The notes below the pieces were generated by a model that did not search any database, was not told the DNA's origin, and saw only the letters and a list, made by a program, of their open reading frames with translations. A DNA stretch of 64,000 nucleotides from Poecilobothrus nobilitatus (lineage: Eukaryota > Arthropoda > Insecta > Diptera > Dolichopodidae), in assembly GCA_947095535.1 (NCBI GenBank), contig OX352772.1, positions 170,028,613-170,092,612 of the forward strand. Direction: 5' to 3'. A program made the position numbers and the translations under genes. Shown in pieces: positions 33,207-42,380 of this stretch; position 1 is the stretch's first letter; every line of letters starts with the position of its first letter.

Positions 33207-34585
33207 AGTAGGTATAGGGGCACTTTGGCATGGGTAAAAATAAGCCCATATCGCACGATCTAGTTTTTAATAAACCATATCGCACGCCCACGCAAATTAA
33301 CCTATATTTGAATGACCTTGAGTTTTAGAGAAACCGGAAGTGTTGTGACCTGGATTCTGTTAGAAGTTGGGGTAAAACAAGTCTTTTAGAGCTCTTTGAT
33401 TGTATATTATAATAGGTCAACATGAAAATAGTTAGCAAAACTATTACATGTAAATATTAAAGCACGTGTTATTTAATGTTCGTGAACTAGTTTTAAAGTG
33501 TATCTTTAAGGAATGCGTGTTTTTTTTTTTGTGTTGGTTAACTAGTTTTACTATAGGAAGAAATACAAAATAACAATTAGCATCTTCGTTTTTTTTTTTT
33601 AGCAGAATATCTGGTTTAGATTACCATGTAGTATTTTAAAAAGGTAGAAAAAGAAAGAGGCAAGAAAAGTTGAATGAAAATAGATTGGTATAGTATAGTA
33701 TAGTAAGAACGTAGAATATATATCTATATATATATGTTGCATATCAAAAGGTTAAAAAGAAATTCAAAATAGAAATTAGCGTCCACATGTACCTTTTTCT
33801 TTTTTCGTTTGATTAAATGTGGTTTTGTTTACAATATTTGTATATTATTTAAAAGATAGAAAAAAAGGTAAAAGAATAAATTGAATTATCAAGATAAATT
33901 TATTAAGAATATATTGCATTCTTAAATTTCTGAATACCTGGTATAAGATGACTTCTATGTTATGAAATTAGAAGGTCAAAACAAAAAGGAAAATCAAAAG
34001 GGTATTAATTTCTATGTAGAAAATTCTAAAATAGATACTATGTAGTCAGAAGATTTAAATTTAAATTTGTAATTATGTCATACAGATGGTAGACAAATTA
34101 CGTTTTCGTTATGTATTAAGTTGAGTATGCTTATTTTTTCTAATTTTCATTTTAAAAATAAATTTCTCGTTTTACTTTTTTTCGTTCTAATTAGATGATA
34201 CGAAATATAATAGTACATTGCCTACTTATATTGAATCATCTATTCTAATTTTTTTTTTTTTTTGTGTTGGTTAACTAGTTTTACTATAGGAAGAAATACA
34301 AAATAACAATTAGCATCTTCGTTTTTTTTTTAGCAGAATATCTGGTTTAGATTACTATGTAGTATTTTAAAAAGGTAGAAAAAGAAAGTTGAAAAGTTGA
34401 ATGCAAATAGATTGGTATAGTATAGTAAGAACGTAGAATATATATCTACATATATATGTTGCATATAAAAAGGTTAAAAAGAAATTCAAACTTTATTAAC
34501 TTTAATGTACAAAGTATAAGGTGCATTTTATTTTTAGAGTATTACAAAAATATCTTTTTAAATATGTTTTTACGATGACTACTAC
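33207..34585. repeat. Polinton left terminal non-coding region, first copy
   Basis: No coding signal. A block of about 240 bases is directly repeated within it: 33517-33780 and 34247-34490 share GTTGGTTAACTAGTTTTACT, GTAGTATTTTAAAAAGGTAG and TATATGTTGCATAT. It is probably the terminal inverted repeat of the element, but with the right end missing this cannot be shown. Confidence 0.6.
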
Positions 34586-34768
34586 TTAAAATTGTAGATA
34601 TATGGGTTCAATGATCTTTATTCGCCTTTGAAATCTCATTCTATCAATTACATATTGTTGCCAATGATTTTTCCGAGAAGAATTGTAAGCAAAGCTCCAT
34701 ACATACATAACTTTAATTTGTAAAGTTGAATTAAATCGTACTTTTTTAGTTGGATTATTTAATTCCAT
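34586..34768 (-). CDS. PPP1R15/GADD34-like PP1-binding small protein, first tandem copy
   Basis: 60 codons, differing from 38924-39106 only at one residue (QQYV here, QQYA there). See that entry for the motif analysis. Confidence 0.72.
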   Translation of the reverse strand: MELNNPTKKVRFNSTLQIKVMYVWSFAYNSSRKNHWQQYVIDRMRFQRRIKIIEPIYLQF

Positions 34769-34814
34769 ATGATCTCTATATTTATGTTACAAATAAAAAT
34801 TATTTTTTTGTTTT

Positions 34815-35306
34815 TTATTTTAACACTTTTTTTTTAAGTAAGTACATATAGATATTAAAACTATTTTTAATTGCACATCCTAAACTTGAACTTACATTAT
34901 GTGTTGGACACATAGATTTAAAATGTTCAATTTTTAACAGTGATGGCATTGTATTGGTTAAATCATTTATTTTAGTACTATCTATGTATTTTTCAAGAAA
35001 ATTTTTTTTCTGCTTTCCTTTAACGTAAATTATATCAGATTGTAAATAGTACTTAAGTATATCCCTCAAACATAAGTATTCTACTGTACCACTATTCCAT
35101 TTTAATCCATTTATTTTATTTTCAGAATATTGAATATTGTATTTTGTTTCATGATTAAGTTCTTTTTGGGGGTAAGGCGCTTTAAAATGATATACAATTG
35201 GAATCAAACTCCCCTTTTTAAGAATAGCCAATTCCTTTATAAAATATTGCTTTTCATTTCCTTGTACAAATTGTAAGTCAACAATGAAAATTTGTTGGTT
35301 ATCCAT
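34815..35306 (-). CDS. Polinton 163-residue protein, possible RNase H-fold, first tandem copy
   Basis: Open from MDNQQIFIVDLQF to the stop at 34815; nearly identical to 39153-39644, with two differences (KELAIL/KEMAIL and a Q/E change in the PYPxKEL block). Described under that entry. Confidence 0.72.
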   Translation of the reverse strand: MDNQQIFIVDLQFVQGNEKQYFIKELAILKKGSLIPIVYHFKAPYPQKELNHETKYNIQYSENKINGLKWNSGTVEYLCLRDILKYYLQSDIIYVKGKQKKNFLEKYIDSTKINDLTNTMPSLLKIEHFKSMCPTHNVSSSLGCAIKNSFNIYMYLLKKKVLK

Positions 35307-35427
35307 TATGAATGTTGATGAATGAATAACCTTTTGAGTGAATCAAGCAGGACTTTATATTCTCTTTCTGAGTGTACATTTTGGTATAAATATAGGTTTG
35401 CTATCATGAATAATTAATTATTTAATT
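35307..35427. promoter_or_regulatory. Divergent promoter between the 163-residue gene and ATPase, first copy
   Basis: TATAAATA at 35385-35392 faces the plus-strand ATPase; TATAAAG on the minus strand (35353-35359) faces the other gene. The spacing to the start codons is 40-60 bases. Function inferred. Confidence 0.45.
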
Positions 35428-36088
35428 ATGTTTTTTCACCCATTTACAATGATGGTGGCTGGGCCAACTTGTTGTGGAAAAACTACTTTTATTCATAACC
35501 TTATAAAATTAAAAAATAAAATCATACATCCGCAAATCAATAAAATTATTTGGTGTAACCCAGATAAAAATGCAGTACCGAATGATATAACAGATCTTGA
35601 GTATAGCAACAGTATTCCTGATTTTAGTGATAATAGAAACTCTGTATTAATTGTGCTAGATGATATGATGTTAAATTCTTATGATAACTATTTACTAGAG
35701 GATCGCATCATAGAAATTTATCGGTAATATTTGTAACCCAAAATATATTTCATCAAGGTAAATTTTCCAGAGATATTTCACTGAATTGCAAATACATAAT
35801 TCTTTTTAAGAATCCTAGAGATAAATCCTAACCTAATAGATATTACCATTAGCCCGTCAAATGTAGCCGAATCAGGTCAAGGAATTTGAGAAAGTATATA
35901 ATGAAGTAACATCTAAGCCATATGGTTATATATTAATAGATCTTACTCAAGAAGTTAATGATTTATTTAGATTGAGAAAAGACATTTTCGAGCAAGATTT
36001 GTGTACAATACAGTTGGAACAATATGCAAAAGAATATGAAACGATTGAAAATCAACCGACATATATTGCAACTGTTAAAAAATTCTAA
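35428..36088 (+). pseudogene. Packaging ATPase, first tandem copy, broken
   Basis: Same lesions as the second copy at 39766-40426, so the gene was already dead before the duplication. Confidence 0.85.
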
Positions 36089-36260
36089 ACCGAAATTCCA
36101 AAGAGTTATTATAAAACATTGTGAACCAGATGTAATTAAAAAAATTTGTGAAATAAATATAATAAATAATAAACGAAAAATTATTGTTCAAAAAGGAGGA
36201 TTGTTACCTACTCTTCTTGGTGCAGTTCTTTCAGGGTTGATTGGAAATCTTATAAAATGA
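36036..36260 (+). CDS. Small hydrophobic-tailed Polinton protein, first tandem copy
   Basis: Identical in protein to 40374-40598; start chosen at the ATG of MKRLKINRH because copy B begins at the same place. Confidence 0.7.
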   Translation: MKRLKINRHILQLLKNSKPKFQRVIIKHCEPDVIKKICEINIINNKRKIIVQKGGLLPTLLGAVLSGLIGNLIK

Positions 36261-36931
36261 ATAATTCATCATTTAATAAAATGATAATTCTCAAACCGGA
36301 AATATATGAAAAACTTAAACAAAATTCTAATGTTGAAATTAACCAGTTGGATAAAGATATGAAAAAAATTATGTTAAATAAGCATTTGACTGATATCCAG
36401 AAATGGTATTTTTTACGGCAAAACTTGTTTAAAAAACAAAATCAGAGCAGAACTCTTCCACAAAATAGAGAAAAAGGAAAAACGATACTAATGGAATCCA
36501 AAAGTACTCAAACACGTGTAAAACCATTACTTAAAGATGCAAAGGTACAATCCGATTCTGTTAAATATAGAGACATTAAAATGCAATTCCCTGAGGAAGA
36601 AATATATGAGGATACCCCTGATAATGTGTTTGAAGACGAAGAAAATGAAGAAAATGTTTTATCAAAAGCAATGTCTGCTGCAACAGCGGGGGAACGGTTA
36701 AGAAAACGAAAATCAATTAGGAGTAAAAATGTTCAAATATTTGAAACAGATACTGGTGATATAATAACAGTTCCATTAGATAGTCCAAGTCCACCAACGA
36801 AAAAGGAAAAAACTATAAATAGATCTCCAAAACGTTTATTGCGATCAGCGAAAGCAGGTGATGCTCAAACACAACTTAATTTTCGAATTCGTAAAAATAA
36901 ATCTACAAGTTCATGGACAACGTACAAGTAA
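36257..36931 (+). CDS. PY-like charged protein, first tandem copy
   Basis: 224 codons; differs from 40595-41269 at residues such as NSNVEI (NSNLEI there) and LRKRKS (LRKLKS there). Described under that entry. Confidence 0.72.
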   Translation: MNNSSFNKMIILKPEIYEKLKQNSNVEINQLDKDMKKIMLNKHLTDIQKWYFLRQNLFKKQNQSRTLPQNREKGKTILMESKSTQTRVKPLLKDAKVQSDSVKYRDIKMQFPEEEIYEDTPDNVFEDEENEENVLSKAMSAATAGERLRKRKSIRSKNVQIFETDTGDIITVPLDSPSPPTKKEKTINRSPKRLLRSAKAGDAQTQLNFRIRKNKSTSSWTTYK

Positions 36932-37109
36932 ATGATGAATTTTACGTTACATTACTCAGTGATTCATCTATGAATTTTTACCCCGAAAACACATTATCAA
37001 CTTTTACGAATAAAATGGATAAATATATGATCGATTCTAAATGGAAAGTTGGTGTATCTGAAATATATGCTAATGATTTTATTCCAAATGTCTATGGTGA
37101 TGTCTATGG
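36913..37109 (+). pseudogene. Penton protein truncated at the tandem-duplication join
   Basis: The first 63 or so residues (to DFIPNVYG) match the intact penton at 41251; then a 9-base filler and Rep-A sequence follow, ending the frame in unrelated residues at about 37140. Confidence 0.9.
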
Positions 37110-37544
37110 TCTTTCTTGTCTCAAAATTTCAAGTTCCTAGCTAAAGGCGTGCCGGAGTTATGAAAAAAGAAATTTAATGCAAAATGTGGTTTTCACATAA
37201 CAGTAAATTTAAATAGTAAATTACAAAATATTACATAATTTTGATATTGTTTTATATAGATAATAAAATTTTCGTTCTTCTGGCGGTTTTAGATTGCAAA
37301 ACTATTTCACAGAGCCTGAGATATATACTTCTGAAAATGGGGCTTTTTCGCAATTTTGAAGAGCTGCAACTTTGGAACCCTTTACAACTAAAATAAACCT
37401 TTAACACACGTAAAAATATATTACTGTAGCTTTAATTTTTACATCTTGTAGAAGTAAAATGTGTACAGGTTCCTAAGTTACAGGTGTTTAAAAATAGCAA
37501 ATTTTCAATTTTTGAGCCCTAATAGCTCATAACCAGGGGGGGTC

Positions 37545-38923
37545 AGTAGGTATAGGGGCACTTTGGCATGGGTAAAAATAAGCCCATATCGCACGACCTA
37601 GTTTTTAATAAACCATATCGCACGCCCACGCAAATTAACCTATATTTGAATGACCTTGAGTTTTAGAGAAACCGGAAGTGTTGTGACCTGGATTCTGTTA
37701 GAAGTTGGGGTAAAACAAGTCTTTTAGAGCTCTTTGATTGTATATTATAATAGGTCAACATGAAAATAGTTAGCAAAACTATTACATGTAAATATTAAAG
37801 CACGTGTTATTTAATGTTCGTGAACTAGTTTTAAAGTGTATCTTTAAGGAATGCGTGTTTTTTTTTTTGTGTTGGTTAACTAGTTTTACTATAGGAAGAA
37901 ATACAAAATAACAATTAGCATCTTCGTTTTTTTTTTTTAGCAGAATATCTGGTTTAGATTACCATGTAGTATTTTAAAAAGGTAGAAAAAGAAAGAGGCA
38001 AGAAAAGTTGAATGAAAATAGATTGGTATAGTATAGTATAGTAAGAACGTAGAATATATATCTATATATATATGTTGCATATCAAAAGGTTAAAAAGAAA
38101 TTCAAAATAGAAATTAGCGTCCACATGTACCTTTTTCTTTTTTCGTTTGATTAAATGTGGTTTTGTTTACAATATTTGTATATTATTTAAAAGATAGAAA
38201 AAAAGGTAAAAGAATAAATTGAATTATCAAGATAAATTTATTAAGAATATATTGCATTCTTAAATTTCTGAATACCTGGTATAAGATGACTTCTATGTTA
38301 TGAAATTAGAAGGTCAAAACAAAAAGGAAAATCAAAAGGGTATTAATTTCTATGTAGAAAATTCTAAAATAGATACTATGTAGTCAGAAGATTTAAATTT
38401 AAATTTGTAATTATGTCATACAGATGGTAGACAAATTACGTTTTCGTTATGTATTAAGTTGAGTATGCTTATTTTTTCTAATTTTCATTTTAAAAATAAA
38501 TTTCTCGTTTTACTTTTTTTCGTTCTAATTAGATGATACGAAATATAATAGTACATTGCCTACTTATATTGAATCATCTATTCTAATTTTTTTTTTTTTT
38601 TGTGTTGGTTAACTAGTTTTACTATAGGAAGAAATACAAAATAACAATTAGCATCTTCGTTTTTTTTTTAGCAGAATATCTGGTTTAGATTACTATGTAG
38701 TATTTTAAAAAGGTAGAAAAAGAAAGTTGAAAAGTTGAATGCAAATAGATTGGTATAGTATAGTAAGAACGTAGAATATATATCTACATATATATGTTGC
38801 ATATAAAAAGGTTAAAAAGAAATTCAAACTTTATTAACTTTAATGTACAAAGTATAAGGTGCATTTTATTTTTAGAGTATTACAAAAATATCTTTTTAAA
38901 TATGTTTTTACGATGACTACTAC
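37545..38923. repeat. Polinton left terminal non-coding region, second copy
   Basis: Copy of 33207-34585, contiguous with the full gene set. It has the same internal direct repeat (37855-38118 and 38585-38828) and the same terminus AGTAGGTATAGGGGCACTTT. Confidence 0.6.
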
Positions 38924-39106
38924 TTAAAATTGTAGATATATGGGTTCAATGATCTTTATTCGCCTTTGAAATCTCATTCTATCAATTGCATATTGTTGCC
39001 AATGATTTTTCCGAGAAGAATTGTAAGCAAAGCTCCATACATACATAACTTTAATTTGTAAAGTTGAATTAAATCGTACTTTTTTAGTTGGATTATTTAA
39101 TTCCAT
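38924..39106 (-). CDS. PPP1R15/GADD34-like PP1-binding small protein
   Basis: 60 codons, ATG to TAA. Near the N-terminus is KKVRF, a textbook RVxF-type protein phosphatase 1 docking motif. About 15 residues later comes WSFAYNSSRKNHWQQ, then IDRMRFQRRIKIIEP near the end. The spacing and residues (W-x-F-A-Y, R-K-x-x-W, D-R-x-R-F-x-R-R-I, E-P) fit the conserved C-terminal domain of PPP1R15 proteins (GADD34/CReP), which bring PP1 to phosphorylated eIF2-alpha and so restart translation under stress. Some large DNA viruses (herpesvirus ICP34.5, African swine fever virus DP71L) carry such domains. Here it is the outermost gene at the Polinton left end, on the strand opposite the structural genes. 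Seen: motifs and open frame in both tandem copies. Inferred: function. It is shorter than cellular members, which have long N-terminal extensions. Confidence 0.75.
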   Translation of the reverse strand: MELNNPTKKVRFNSTLQIKVMYVWSFAYNSSRKNHWQQYAIDRMRFQRRIKIIEPIYLQF

Positions 39107-39152
39107 ATGATCTCTATATTTATGTTACAAATAAAAATTATTTTTTTGTTTT

Positions 39153-39644
39153 TTATTTTAACACTTTTTTTTTAAGTAAGTACATATAGATATTAAAACT
39201 ATTTTTAATTGCACATCCTAAACTTGAACTTACATTATGTGTTGGACACATAGATTTAAAATGTTCAATTTTTAACAGTGATGGCATTGTATTGGTTAAA
39301 TCATTTATTTTAGTACTATCTATGTATTTTTCAAGAAAATTTTTTTTCTGCTTTCCTTTAACGTAAATTATATCAGATTGTAAATAGTACTTAAGTATAT
39401 CCCTCAAACATAAGTATTCTACTGTACCACTATTCCATTTTAATCCATTTATTTTATTTTCAGAATATTGAATATTGTATTTTGTTTCATGATTAAGTTC
39501 TTTTTCGGGGTAAGGCGCTTTAAAATGATATACAATTGGAATCAAACTCCCCTTTTTAAGAATAGCCATTTCTTTTATAAAATATTGCTTTTCATTTCCT
39601 TGTACAAATTGTAAGTCAACAATGAAAATTTGTTGGTTATCCAT
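39153..39644 (-). CDS. Polinton 163-residue protein, possible RNase H/DEDD-like fold
   Basis: Intact ORF beginning MDNQQIFIVDLQF. Pattern: acidic residue in a first strand (IVDLQF), KEMAIL second strand, FKAPYP, then KWNSGTVEYLCLRDILKY, DIIYVKGKQKKNFLEKYI, and a C-terminal CPTHN...CAIKN that could bind zinc. The shorter plus-strand protein at 43849-44184 shows the same order of features (VDVTF, KDICLL, YKFPTKEL, DIIITNEKIKKDFL), so the two look paralogous. I infer a nuclease-like RNase H fold from strand order only; catalytic residues are not assured. Divergent from the ATPase, adjacent to the GADD34-like gene. Confidence 0.72.
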   Translation of the reverse strand: MDNQQIFIVDLQFVQGNEKQYFIKEMAILKKGSLIPIVYHFKAPYPEKELNHETKYNIQYSENKINGLKWNSGTVEYLCLRDILKYYLQSDIIYVKGKQKKNFLEKYIDSTKINDLTNTMPSLLKIEHFKSMCPTHNVSSSLGCAIKNSFNIYMYLLKKKVLK

Positions 39645-39765
39645 TATGAATGTTGATGAATGAATAACCTTTTGAGTGAATCAAGCAGGACTTTATATTC
39701 TCTTTCTGAGTGTACATTTTGGTATAAATATAGGTTTGCTATCATGAATAATTAATTATTTAATT
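39645..39765. promoter_or_regulatory. Divergent promoter, second copy
   Basis: TATAAATA at 39723-39730 for the plus-strand gene cluster; TATAAAG on minus at 39691-39697. Identical to 35307-35427. Confidence 0.45.
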
Positions 39766-40426
39766 ATGTTTTTTCACCCATTTACAATGATGGTGGCTGG
39801 GCCAACTTGTTGTGGAAAAACTACTTTTATTCATAACCTTATAAAATTAAAAAATAAAATCATACATCCGCAAATCAATAAAATTATTTGGTGTAACCCA
39901 GATAAAAATGCAGTACCGAATGATATAACAGATCTTGAGTATAGCAACAGTATTCCTGATTTTAGTGATAATAGAAACTCTGTATTAATTGTGCTAGATG
40001 ATATGATGTTAAATTCTTATGATAACTATTTACTAGAGGATCGCATCATAGAAATTTATCGGTAATATTTGTAACCCAAAATATATTTCATCAAGGTAAA
40101 TTTTCCAGAGATATTTCACTGAATTGCAAATACATAATTCTTTTTAAGAATCCTAGAGATAAATCCTAACCTAATAGATATTACCATTAGCCCGTCAAAT
40201 GTAGCCGAATCAGGTCAAGGAATTTGAGAAAGTATATAATGAAGTAACATCTAAGCCATATGGTTATATATTAATAGATCTTACTCAAGAAGTTAATGAT
40301 TTATTTAGATTGAGAAAAGACATTTTCGAGCAAGATTTGTGTACAATACAGTTGGAACAATATGCAAAAGAATATGAAACGATTGAAAATCAACCGACAT
40401 ATATTGCAACTGTTAAAAAATTCTAA
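39766..40426 (+). pseudogene. Polinton genome-packaging ATPase (A32/FtsK-like), broken
   Basis: Opens MFFHPFTMMVAGPTCCGKTT (Walker A GPTCCGKT) and reaches Walker B VLIVLDDMML. A frame change near 40030 follows; the correct frame continues with HHRNLSVIFVTQNIFHQGKF, meets a stop after NPRDKS and another after PLARQM, then runs VKEFEKVYNEVTSKPYGYI and DLTQEVNDLFRL to the TAA at 40424-40426. Compared with the open copy at 27230-27937 the order and length agree. Non-functional. Confidence 0.88.
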
Positions 40427-40598
40427 ACCGAAATTCCAAAGAGTTATTATAAAACATTGTGAACCAGATGTAATTAAAAAAATTTGTGAAATAAATATAA
40501 TAAATAATAAACGAAAAATTATTGTTCAAAAAGGAGGATTGTTACCTACTCTTCTTGGTGCAGTTCTTTCAGGGTTGATTGGAAATCTTATAAAATGA
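40374..40598 (+). CDS. Small hydrophobic-tailed Polinton protein
   Basis: About 74 residues from the ATG of MKRLKINRH; an ATG four codons upstream is also in frame, but copy B starts at the MKRL position. Basic N-terminal half, then KIIVQKGGLLPTLLGAVLSG and IGNLIK, a glycine-rich hydrophobic tail. It overlaps the ATPase end in a different frame, and its TGA overlaps the ATG of the next gene (ATGA). The hydrophobic tail suggests membrane or capsid-interior action; no family function is known to me. Confidence 0.75.
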   Translation: MKRLKINRHILQLLKNSKPKFQRVIIKHCEPDVIKKICEINIINNKRKIIVQKGGLLPTLLGAVLSGLIGNLIK

Positions 40599-41269
40599 AT
40601 AATTCATCATTTAATAAAATGATAATTCTCAAACCGGAAATATATGAAAAACTTAAACAAAATTCTAATCTTGAAATTAACCAGTTGGATAAAGATATGA
40701 AAAAAATTATGTTAAATAAGCATTTGACTGATATCCAGAAATGGTATTTTTTACGGCAAAACTTGTTTAAAAAACAAAATCAGAGCAGAACTCTTCCACA
40801 AAATAGAGAAAAAGGAAAAACGATACTAATGGAATCCAAAAGTACTCAAACACGTGTAAAACCATTACTTAAAGATGCAAAGGTACAATCCGATTCTGTT
40901 AAATATAGAGACATTAAAATGCAATTCCCTGAGGAAGAAATATATGAGGATACCCCTGATAATGTGTTTGAAGACGAAGAAAATGAAGAAAATGTTTTAT
41001 CAAAAGCAATGTCTGCTGCAACAGCGGGGGAACGGTTAAGAAAACTAAAATCAATTAGGAGTAAAAATGTTCAAATATTTGAAACAGATACTGGTGATAT
41101 AATAACAGTTCCATTAGATAGTCCAAGTCCACCAACGAAAAAGGAAAAAACTATAAATAGATCTCCAAAACGTTTATTGCGATCAGCGAAAGCAGGTGAT
41201 GCTCAAACACAACTTAATTTTCGAATTCGTAAAAATAAATCTACAAGTTCATGGACAACGTACAAGTAA
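40595..41269 (+). CDS. PY-like charged Polinton protein
   Basis: 224 codons. N-terminal 60 residues (MIILKPEIYEKL, WYFLRQNLFKK) probably helical and conserved with copies A and B. The middle is acidic (EEEIYEDTPDNVFEDEENEE). The C-terminal half holds RKLKSIRSKNVQIF, TGDIITVPLDSPSPPTKKEK and RSPKRLLRSAKAGD, a basic disordered tail. The end overlaps the penton start by 19 bases. No catalytic motif. Position between ATPase and penton suggests a packaging or core accessory protein; inference only. Confidence 0.75.
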   Translation: MNNSSFNKMIILKPEIYEKLKQNSNLEINQLDKDMKKIMLNKHLTDIQKWYFLRQNLFKKQNQSRTLPQNREKGKTILMESKSTQTRVKPLLKDAKVQSDSVKYRDIKMQFPEEEIYEDTPDNVFEDEENEENVLSKAMSAATAGERLRKLKSIRSKNVQIFETDTGDIITVPLDSPSPPTKKEKTINRSPKRLLRSAKAGDAQTQLNFRIRKNKSTSSWTTYK

Positions 41270-42021
41270 ATGATGAATTTTACGTTACATTACTCAGTGA
41301 TTCATCTATGAATTTTTACCCCGAAAACACATTATCAACTTTTACGAATAAAATGGATAAATATATGATCGATTCTAAATGGAAAGTTGGTGTATCTGAA
41401 ATATATGCTAATGATTTTATTCCAAATGTCTATGGTGAGGAATGGGAAAAAAGAACTCAAATATATATCACTGGGGGTATAATTTGGGGTATTTTTAACT
41501 TTATAAATGACGATACAAACTATGAAATATCAAACAAAGTGGAGGAGTTTCCAAAAACTTTATTATACACTACTATCTGTTTAAGTAAGCCAAAAGTTAA
41601 CATCAAATTAAGAACAAATTTCACTTACAGCTTAGATGGACTTTTAAAAACATGTTTTAATCAAGCTTTCGTAAAATTAACTGACCCTAAAAAATATAAA
41701 CCTCGTGTAGTTGAAGTTTTTAAATTGTTTATTGATAGCATGAATTTAATTCCTGTAGAGAAACCAGATATGTTTTTTATATACACTGATATTATTGAAG
41801 CACAAAATATAGGTGGTAAAAATGTAAGATGTTTAAGAACTGTTAATACAGAAAATGCTTTTACTAACACAGTAAAAGAATTTAACATAATTCAATATTG
41901 TAATGTTGAAAAATCATTTGATAGTATTTCAATGCTCTTATGTGATAAATATGGTTATAAAATAAATTTTAGTGATAGTAGTATTCCTACAAAAATTGTA
42001 TTACATTTTAAAAAAGTATAA
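41251..42021 (+). CDS. Polinton penton/minor capsid protein
   Basis: 256 codons, open. Starts MDNVQVNDEFYVTLLSD, with SKWKVGVSEIYANDF at about 43-57 and ends TKIVLHFKKV. The N-terminal F(Y)VTL-SD...W.VGLSEI pattern is shared by minor capsid (penton-like) proteins of Polintons, which form capsid vertices as a single jelly roll. It overlaps the PY gene and is followed 47 bases later by PX. The N-terminal quarter is duplicated at 36913. Family assignment rests on gene order plus pattern. Confidence 0.82.
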   Translation: MDNVQVNDEFYVTLLSDSSMNFYPENTLSTFTNKMDKYMIDSKWKVGVSEIYANDFIPNVYGEEWEKRTQIYITGGIIWGIFNFINDDTNYEISNKVEEFPKTLLYTTICLSKPKVNIKLRTNFTYSLDGLLKTCFNQAFVKLTDPKKYKPRVVEVFKLFIDSMNLIPVEKPDMFFIYTDIIEAQNIGGKNVRCLRTVNTENAFTNTVKEFNIIQYCNVEKSFDSISMLLCDKYGYKINFSDSSIPTKIVLHFKKV

Positions 42022-42068
42022 ATAAATGTCAGTTTGTAAATTTTAATATTAATTTTATTTTAAACGTA

Positions 42069-42371
42069 ATGGAGAAAGTGTATTACAGATATTATTTAGT
42101 ACAATCCGGAAGAGGTCTTGATGACATTGGGCTTTTATTGCGTTCTACCATACCTTACCAAAGAGGTCGCGGATTAGGAAGCTTTTTTGGAGGTCTTTTT
42201 AAGTATTTGAAACCTATATTTGCTTCAGGTGCTAATATATTTAAAAAAGAGGTCATTACCTCTGGTATTAGCGCTTTATCTGATATTGCATCAGGGGCAA
42301 ATGTAAAAGAAGTTGTTCAAGATAGAGGTAAAGAAATTATGAAAATTGTAAGACGCGGAGCTGTTAGGTAG
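42069..42371 (+). CDS. Polinton PX (pVI-like internal capsid protein), ends at a TAG
   Basis: 100 codons. Opens with YYRYYLVQSGRGLDDIG; a glycine/aromatic segment GRGLGSFFGGLFKYLKPIF at about 37-55 resembles an amphipathic membrane-active helix; then KKEVITSGISALSDIASG and a charged end. The TAG at 42369-42371 is followed in the same frame by the basic ORF at 42381-42506, and in copy A the two parts form one frame, so the TAG may be a lesion rather than the natural end. Confidence 0.75.
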   Translation: MEKVYYRYYLVQSGRGLDDIGLLLRSTIPYQRGRGLGSFFGGLFKYLKPIFASGANIFKKEVITSGISALSDIASGANVKEVVQDRGKEIMKIVRRGAVR

Positions 42372-42380
42372 CTTAATGAA

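Larger units (their letters stand above)
32772..41438. repeat. 4.3-kb tandem duplication of Rep-A end + Polinton left end
   Basis: 32772-37100 is repeated at 37110-41438 (offset 4338) with roughly ten single-base differences noticed by eye. The units are joined by a 9-base filler TGTCTATGG, itself a copy of the bases just before it. Each unit holds the Rep-A tail, Polinton terminus, GADD34-like ORF, 163-residue protein, ATPase, small protein, PY and the first part of the penton. Confidence 0.95.

Noticed and set aside
33207..33300. Search for the matching right Polinton terminus near 56.9-57.2 kb
   Set aside because: No reverse-complement match to AGTAGGTATAGGGGCACTTT or the following bases seen there; right end judged lost.
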